From JBAXQQ01 sp037131695 (GTDB lineage Bacteria > Armatimonadota > Hebobacteria > CAIYQO01), in assembly GCA_964638715.1 (NCBI GenBank), contig CAZWZF010000001.1, positions 124,001-188,000 of the forward strand: 64,000 bases of DNA. Reading direction: 5' to 3'. The notes under the pieces are model-generated. The model made no database searches. It was not told the DNA's origin and saw nothing but the letters and a program-made list of their open reading frames with translations. Position numbers and translations under genes: made by a program. Positions 62,101-64,000 of this stretch are shown here, in pieces. Positions within the stretch are counted from its first letter, which is position 1. Each line of letters opens with the position of its first letter.

Positions 62101-64000
62101 ATGACACCACGTGCGATTATTATCGGTTTACTAAGTGCGGCAATTATTTGCGGTATAACCTACTTTAACGACTGTATTATGCATTCGACAATGATGATTG
62201 GAAACAACATGCCGATTGCTGTTTATGGCACGTTGGTTCTATTTTTGCTTATTTGGAACCCTTTATTAAAACTCATAGACAAAAACCTTAGTTTACGAGC
62301 ACCAGAGTTTGCTGTGATTTTAGCATTAACACTGGCAGCCTGTGTTGTACCTGGTTCTGGTTTGCTTCGCACCTTTACAGCCTCAATAGTTCGTCCTTAT
62401 GCTTTAGAACAAACTAATCCTGGCTGGTCAGATAAAAAAGTACTCCAAATGCTGCCGCCAGATATGTTGGTTAGAGACGGCGACAAAGATTTTAATAAAG
62501 TAGTTGCCGGTTTCGCATCCGGTTCGCCAGATTCAGCGTCCAAAATGCTTGATTTTAGTAAAATCCCAATGAAAAATTGGGGTCCGACTTTAGCTCTCTG
62601 GGTGCCGATGATTATCATATTATGGATTGGTTTACTCGGGTTATCGTTGGTGGTTCACCGGCAATGGTCAGAACATGAGCATCTGCCGTATCCTATCGCA
62701 GACTTTGCGAAATCGATATTACCTCAACAAGGTGAGGCAGGAATTCCTTTCTTAAAAACACCGCTATTCTGGATTGGTGCTGGCTTTGTTATTGCTATTC
62801 ATGCATTAAATTATTCAGCTGTATGGTTCCCCGGTAAGATAACCAATATTAATTTATCACTTAGCATGTTTCAATATACCAAGTTCTTTCCATTAGTTTC
62901 TTCAAGTTGGTTCCTTTTCGGTCCCAGATTATACTTTACGGCAGTAGGCTTCGCTTTTTTCCTTGCAACTGATGTTTCTTTCTCATTAGGTATCAGCACT
63001 TTCATGTGGGCAATCGTATCCGGTATTTTAGGGTTATACAGTATTCCAACCGGCAGTGGAACTTCGAATGAACCGACCATATTGAATCACTTAAACTTTG
63101 GAGCATACGCTGGTTTCCTTGCAGTAATTCTCTTTACTGGTAGAAGATACTATTCTGACGTATTTAAAAAAGCATTAGGATTTATCTCGAAAGCCAAATC
63201 ATATCCTGAAGCAGTTTGGGGAGCACGCTTATTTATGGCTTGTATGGTTGCCTTGATTGCTTTCATGTCCGTTCGCGCTCATTTAGATTGGCAATTATCG
63301 ACATTCTTTGTATTATTAACGGTTTTAACATTCCTCATCATCAGCCGTATTCTTGCAGAAACCGGAGCTTTTTTCATTCAGGCTTATTTCTACCCGGTAG
63401 CAATTATAGCCGGATTCATGGGATATGCCGCACTTGGACCGCAGGCTATCGCAATTATGGGCTTGCTAACAGTTGTATTCTTAATGGATCCGCGCGAATC
63501 ATTCATGCCGTTTGTTGTTAACTCATTAAAACTACTTGATTTAAATAATGTCAAAATTGGCAAGGTAGCTCCATTTATTGGCATTGCCGTTATCCTCGGT
63601 TTGGGAGTTGGACTTCCTGTTTGTTTAGCTTTCCAATATACTAAAGGCGCAAATATGAGCGATGGTTGGGCAATGAACTCCTCTGGTTCTATCGCATTTG
63701 ATGCCGCGGTAAAAACTGTAGATAAGCTTAATTCATTAGGACCTACAAATCTTAAAAAGTCAGAAAGCCTGTCTGGATGGGAAAGATTTAGTATGGATAA
63801 TCTTAAACCAGATTGGATGTATATCATCGCAGCAATAGCTGGATTTGCCTTAATAACCTTATTTACTATGGGAAGGTTAAGATTTAATAAATGGCCAATT
63901 CATCCAATTGCGTTCCTTGTTTGGAATACCTACCCGCTAATGGCTTTCGCCCCATCTTTCCTGTTAGGTTGGATATTTAAAACGTTAGTAATGCGCTTTG
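62101..64000 (+). CDS. DUF6785/OPT-like permease family protein (partial)
   Basis: The frame opens at ATG 62101, three bases after the GH130 stop, and is open for 633 codons to the window end. At least twelve hydrophobic helices are visible. Features resemble the DUF6785/DUF6784 permease family (often near carbohydrate genes): WSEHEHLPYPIADF (about 196-209), GRRYYSDVFKKALG, a ILAETGAFFIQAYF segment, and the near-terminal KWPIHPIAFLVW. It may import oligopeptide-like or sugar substrates; this is not proven. Only the C-terminal end is missing. Confidence 0.8.
   Translation, partial: MTPRAIIIGLLSAAIICGITYFNDCIMHSTMMIGNNMPIAVYGTLVLFLLIWNPLLKLIDKNLSLRAPEFAVILALTLAACVVPGSGLLRTFTASIVRPYALEQTNPGWSDKKVLQMLPPDMLVRDGDKDFNKVVAGFASGSPDSASKMLDFSKIPMKNWGPTLALWVPMIIILWIGLLGLSLVVHRQWSEHEHLPYPIADFAKSILPQQGEAGIPFLKTPLFWIGAGFVIAIHALNYSAVWFPGKITNINLSLSMFQYTKFFPLVSSSWFLFGPRLYFTAVGFAFFLATDVSFSLGISTFMWAIVSGILGLYSIPTGSGTSNEPTILNHLNFGAYAGFLAVILFTGRRYYSDVFKKALGFISKAKSYPEAVWGARLFMACMVALIAFMSVRAHLDWQLSTFFVLLTVLTFLIISRILAETGAFFIQAYFYPVAIIAGFMGYAALGPQAIAIMGLLTVVFLMDPRESFMPFVVNSLKLLDLNNVKIGKVAPFIGIAVILGLGVGLPVCLAFQYTKGANMSDGWAMNSSGSIAFDAAVKTVDKLNSLGPTNLKKSESLSGWERFSMDNLKPDWMYIIAAIAGFALITLFTMGRLRFNKWPIHPIAFLVWNTYPLMAFAPSFLLGWIFKTLVMRF

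Noticed and set aside
1..64000. CRISPR array, tRNA, rRNA, prophage or insertion sequence
   Set aside because: No regular repeat-spacer pattern, no cloverleaf or rRNA signature and no transposase or phage gene was seen; the xer gene at 41.2 kb is of housekeeping type.

Overview
The window is a gene-dense, AT-rich bacterial chromosome segment, probably from an uncultured heterotroph with a Gram-negative-type envelope. Evidence for this is a bacterial alpha-2-macroglobulin, an exported beta-propeller, type IV pilin-like genes, MraY and an amidase for peptidoglycan, a large (Alu-containing) SRP RNA, and polysaccharide genes (GH116, GH78, GH130, a DUF6785-type permease) of the kind common in the PVC superphylum, Armatimonadota and similar groups. 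The phylum cannot be fixed from the sequence alone. I saw no CRISPR array, phage, insertion sequence, rRNA or tRNA.

Layout. 0-4.4 kb: start of a probable glycosidase (-), then a + strand run of cyclase-family hydrolase, CPBP protease, an HExxH membrane protein and a divergent MgtE. 4.6-8.8 kb: purH, a PHP protein and a class I aminotransferase. 8.8-15 kb: a tightly coupled minus-strand operon of three pilin-like genes, a zinc-ribbon protein, a CHASE4/PAS histidine kinase and its LuxR-type regulator. 15-17.2 kb: thrS behind a consensus promoter, a threonine-rich leader peptide and a transcription attenuator. 17.2-21.9 kb (-): gltX and a GH116-like enzyme carrying an inserted MshEN domain. 22-29.3 kb (+): SRP RNA, obg, HD-GYP protein, a 1005-residue MraY-kinase fusion, a DinB-like protein and lexA. 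29.4-34.9 kb (-): fused ADP-forming acyl-CoA synthetase, then fumarase beta / beta-propeller / larE. 35-40.5 kb (+): cysteine-cluster protein, rhomboid-like protein, amidase, NHL protein, zinc-ribbon membrane protein, fpg. 40.5-42.6 kb (-): ruvA, xer recombinase, GrpB-like. 42.8-46.3 kb (+): thiL, larC, tatD. 46.3-58 kb (-): CBS-DUF1385 protein, a MITE-like inverted repeat, dnaJ, rpoZ, a doubly disabled WD40-like pseudogene, VanW, alpha-2-macroglobulin and a large membrane protein. 58-64 kb (+): GH78 alpha-L-rhamnosidase, GH130 phosphorylase and a permease-like protein running off the window.

How the parts fit. LarE and LarC are both present, in separate operons, so the cell probably makes the nickel-pincer cofactor. 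The carbohydrate genes at both ends of the window and GH116 suggest a plant- or algal-glycan or glycoside scavenging lifestyle. The strongest candidate for an undescribed system is the thrS leader: consensus promoter, near-leaderless 20-codon ORF with three consecutive Thr codons, and three mutually exclusive hairpins ending in a textbook terminator. Other unusual architectures are the GH116-MshEN insertion, the MraY-TPR-kinase fusion, and the MgtE paralogue that has lost its ion-binding residues. Several promoters place the transcription start at or next to the ATG, which hints that leaderless mRNAs are used.
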